Assembly (NCBI GenBank): GCA_021821705.1
Contig: JAKACE010000057.1
Span: 1 to 8,473, forward strand
DNA length: 8,473 bases
Source: Actinomycetes bacterium
Lineage (GTDB): Bacteria; Actinomycetota; Acidimicrobiia; Acidimicrobiales; Palsa-688
Reading direction: 5' to 3'
The position numbers and the translations under genes are program-made. How positions within the stretch are numbered: the stretch's first letter is position 1; the number at the start of each line of letters is the position of its first letter. Positions 6,447 to 8,473 of this stretch are shown in pieces. The notes under the pieces are model-generated. The model saw only the letters and a program-made list of their open reading frames with translations, made no database searches and was not told where the DNA came from.

Positions 6447-7625
6447 ATGCCCGCCTACCTGGACCACGCAGCCACGACGCCCATGTGCGAGCCGGCACGC
6501 CGGGCCGTGCTGGACTGGAGCGGGGAGCGTTTCGGCAACCCGTCGGGGCCGCACTCGGTTGCCGCCGCCGCCAGGGCGGCCCTCGACGACGCCCGGGACG
6601 TCGTGTCGACGGCGCTCGGGACGGCCCCCGGTGACGTCGTGTTCACTTCCGGCGGGACCGAGTCCGACAATCTGGCGGTGCTCGGCCGGGCGCTGGCAGT
6701 CCCCGGCGCGGTCGTGGTCAGCGCGGTCGAGCACCACGCCGTCCTGGGGGCTGCCAAGGCCGCGGCGCGGTGGGCAGGCTGCCCTGTGCGCACCGTCGGC
6801 ACGGACTCCGACGGCCGTGTGGACCTGGCGCAGCTGGCGGACGCACTCGACGCCTCGGTGAGCATCGTGTCGGTCCAACTGGTCAACAACGAGGTCGGTA
6901 CGGTGCAGCCCTTCGCCGAGGTCGCCCACCTGGTCCGTCGCCGTGCGCCGCAGGCCGTGCTGCACACCGACGCCGTACAGGCGGCCCCCTGGTACGACCT
7001 GGCCGAGATGGGGTACGGCGCGGATCTGGTGACGATCAGCGCACACAAGTTCGGCGGCCCTCAGGGTGCTGGTGCACTGGCTTTCCGACGGCCCGTCGAG
7101 CTGGCCCCGCTGACCTTCGGTGGGCCCCAGGAGCGCGAGCGCCGGGCGGGGACCCAGGACGTGGCCGGAGCTGTCGGCCTGGCCGCCGCCATGTCCTGGC
7201 TGCGTCGGGAAATGAGTGCCGAGCGCCGGCGCGTGACGCTCCTACGGGACCGCCTGGCTTCGGGCCTACTGGCGGCTGTCGAGGGTGCACGAGTCACTGC
7301 GGCGGCCGTGCCGAGGGCCCCGGGGCACTGCCACCTGACAGTCGAAGGGGTCGACAGCGAGGAGCTGCTCTTCTTGCTCGACTCCTACGGGGTCCGGGCC
7401 TCGGCCGGGTCTGCGTGTGCCAGCGGGGCGTTGGAGGCCAGCCACGTGCTCACTGCTATGGGCACCCCACCGGCGCTGGCTCGGGGCGCTCTCAGGTTGA
7501 CCCTCGGCCACTCCAGCACGGAAGCGGACGTCGACCTGGCTCTCGAAGCCGTGCCACGGGCCGTGTCCCGGCTGCGCGAGGCGGGCCGGGCCGCCTCGCC
7601 TCGGGCCCAGGAGGTGCTGCGATGA
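6447..7625 (+). CDS. Cysteine desulfurase, NifS/IscS-type (group I), probable sulfur donor to MnmA
   Basis: This PLP enzyme converts L-cysteine to alanine and carries the sulfur as a persulfide for transfer to an acceptor. The 392-aa protein has the full aminotransferase class V set: YLDHAATTP at the N-terminus, GNPSGPHS (30-37), the PLP-phosphate loop SGGTES (68-73), H96 stacking on PLP, N148 or N147 in VNNEVG, D175 and Q178 in HTDAVQ, the Schiff-base lysine K201 in SAHKFGG, and the catalytic cysteine C324 in GSACASG followed by the EASHVL segment typical of group I enzymes. ATG 6447 is the only start between the upstream in-frame stop (6426-6428) and the conserved N-terminus. Its last codons contain the mnmA ribosome binding site and its TGA overlaps the mnmA ATG. 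The pairing resembles Bacillus YrvO-MnmA, a desulfurase dedicated to tRNA thiolation; that assignment is inference from context. A general role in Fe-S assembly remains possible, though no scaffold gene is adjacent. Confidence 0.93.
   Translation: MPAYLDHAATTPMCEPARRAVLDWSGERFGNPSGPHSVAAAARAALDDARDVVSTALGTAPGDVVFTSGGTESDNLAVLGRALAVPGAVVVSAVEHHAVLGAAKAAARWAGCPVRTVGTDSDGRVDLAQLADALDASVSIVSVQLVNNEVGTVQPFAEVAHLVRRRAPQAVLHTDAVQAAPWYDLAEMGYGADLVTISAHKFGGPQGAGALAFRRPVELAPLTFGGPQERERRAGTQDVAGAVGLAAAMSWLRREMSAERRRVTLLRDRLASGLLAAVEGARVTAAAVPRAPGHCHLTVEGVDSEELLFLLDSYGVRASAGSACASGALEASHVLTAMGTPPALARGALRLTLGHSSTEADVDLALEAVPRAVSRLREAGRAASPRAQEVLR
7609..7615 (+). promoter_or_regulatory. Ribosome binding site of mnmA (AGGAGGT)
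   Basis: This is a full anti-16S match inside the last codons of the desulfurase gene, 6 bases before the mnmA ATG at 7622. It is the strongest Shine-Dalgarno in the window and settles the mnmA start despite the overlapping reading frames. Confidence 0.85.
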
Positions 7626-8473
7626 GGGTCCTGGTGGCGATGTCCGGTGGGGTCGATTCGAGCGTCGCAGCGGCACTCCTGTTGGCCTCGGGCCACGAGG
7701 TGGTCGGCGCCACGATGAAGCTCTGGGGCGGCCCGTCGGACTCGGGATGTTGCTCCGTTGCGGACGTGGAGGACGCCCGGCGCGTCTGCCAGCAGCTCGG
7801 CATTGCCCACCACGTGTTCAATTTCACGGCCGAGTTCGAGGACAAGGTGGTGGCGCCCTACGTGGAGGCCCATGCCCAGGCCATGACCCCGAACCCGTGC
7901 ATATCCTGCAATACCCACCTCAAGTTCGACCGCTTCTGGGTACGGGCCAGGCACCTGGGCTTCGACGCCATAGCCACCGGCCACCACGCCCGCGTGACCC
8001 GCACCAGCGAGCCCGGGCCGCGCCCGGACAGGGCCGTCTGGCGCCTGCGCCGCGGGCAGGACCCGGCCAAGGACCAGTCCTATGTCCTGTACATGCTCGG
8101 GCAGTCGCAGCTGGCCGAGCTGCTCCTGCCTGTCGGAGAGATGACCAAGGACGAGGTGAGGGCCAGGGCAGGAGCCCTGGGCTTGCGTACCGCGGCCAAG
8201 CCGGACAGCCAGGATGTGTGCTTCATATCGCGCACAGGCGGGCGCCAGAGCTTCCTCGGCGCCAGGATCGCTGTCGGCGGCGGGAGGTTGTTGTCCGAGG
8301 ACGGTGCCGACCTGGGCGAGGCGCCGGACCTCGAACTGCTGACCATCGGCCAGCGCCGGGGCCTGGGGCCGGCGGCGTACCGCGCCGAGCACCAGGGCAG
8401 GCCGGAGCGCCGCTACGTGGTCGATGTCGACCTCCGGGCCAGGACGGCGACGCTGGGCACCTTGGAGCAGCTG
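7622..8473 (+). CDS. mnmA: tRNA-specific 2-thiouridylase MnmA, 3' truncated by window end
   Basis: MnmA adenylates U34 of tRNA Lys, Glu and Gln and replaces the 2-oxygen with sulfur, giving s2U at the wobble position. The frame is open for 284 codons to the window end, against a usual length near 360, so most of the C-terminal beta-barrel is missing only because the window stops. Visible signatures are the PP-loop SGGVDSS (8-14), GATMKLW (29-35), GCCSVADVEDARRV starting at 42, TPNPCISCN with C93 and C96, ATGHHAR, KDQSYVLYML, the DSQDVCFIS motif with C200, and IGQRRGLG. C96 and C200 correspond to the two catalytic cysteines of E. coli MnmA (C102 and C199). The start overlaps the desulfurase stop as ATGA and has an AGGAGGT site. 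The tight coupling suggests that the desulfurase feeds sulfur directly to this enzyme. Confidence 0.96.
   Translation, partial: MRVLVAMSGGVDSSVAAALLLASGHEVVGATMKLWGGPSDSGCCSVADVEDARRVCQQLGIAHHVFNFTAEFEDKVVAPYVEAHAQAMTPNPCISCNTHLKFDRFWVRARHLGFDAIATGHHARVTRTSEPGPRPDRAVWRLRRGQDPAKDQSYVLYMLGQSQLAELLLPVGEMTKDEVRARAGALGLRTAAKPDSQDVCFISRTGGRQSFLGARIAVGGGRLLSEDGADLGEAPDLELLTIGQRRGLGPAAYRAEHQGRPERRYVVDVDLRARTATLGTLEQL

Noticed and set aside
5447..6634. Plus-strand 395-codon frame with a His-rich stretch, overlapping the transpeptidase and desulfurase genes
   Set aside because: The His runs are the +2 reading of ACC/CAC-rich Thr codons. There is no plausible start signal and no domain; I keep it only as the product of a hypothetical slippage event.
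5487..7046. Minus-strand open frame of 519 codons
   Set aside because: It is antisense to the YkuD domain, the Thr tail and the desulfurase. Its Gly/Arg-rich middle is simply the complement of the low-complexity tail.
7385..8392. Minus-strand open frame of 335 codons opposite the desulfurase and mnmA
   Set aside because: It is a shadow of two highly conserved sense genes and shows no independent coding signal.

Overview
The window is about 70% G+C and reads as one gene-dense, plus-strand run of six genes. There is no intergenic space longer than 18 bases, apart from 46 bases if a later glgB start is used. Gene content, high G+C and protein signatures suggest a high-GC actinobacterium. The Acidimicrobiia are my best guess, but that placement is an impression from protein style, not a search result.

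Region 1 (1-4672) is an alpha-glucan/trehalose cluster: the 3' half of treS (trehalose synthase), mak (maltokinase) and a complete glgB (branching enzyme). These are three of the four steps of the GlgE pathway: trehalose to maltose, maltose to maltose-1-phosphate, polymerisation by GlgE, and branching by GlgB. glgE is not in the window and may lie upstream of treS. The treS-mak gap is 1 base, and mak-glgB either overlaps or is separated by 46 bases, so the three genes are probably co-transcribed and translationally coupled.

Region 2 (4683-6428) encodes a membrane-anchored L,D-transpeptidase. It has an N-terminal transmembrane helix, two Ig-like stalk domains, a YkuD catalytic domain with H361 and a SHGC motif, and an unusual tail of about 140 residues, one third threonine, after the catalytic domain.

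Region 3 (6447-8473) is a sulfur-relay pair for tRNA 2-thiolation: a group I (NifS/IscS-like) cysteine desulfurase whose stop overlaps the start of mnmA (ATGA). mnmA is cut by the window end at codon 284. The overlap suggests a dedicated donor-acceptor pair.

The junctions before the transpeptidase and the desulfurase lack good Shine-Dalgarno sequences. Each carries a TAnnnT hexamer 6-7 bases before the start codon, as expected for leaderless transcripts. The desulfurase junction also holds a perfect 7-bp hairpin and three GTGCCsG repeats. Across the window ATA is an unexpectedly common isoleucine codon. I found no RNA genes, mobile elements, CRISPR arrays or minus-strand genes I would defend. 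No clearly new multi-gene system is visible; the transpeptidase tail and the compact 6414-6446 junction are the least ordinary parts.
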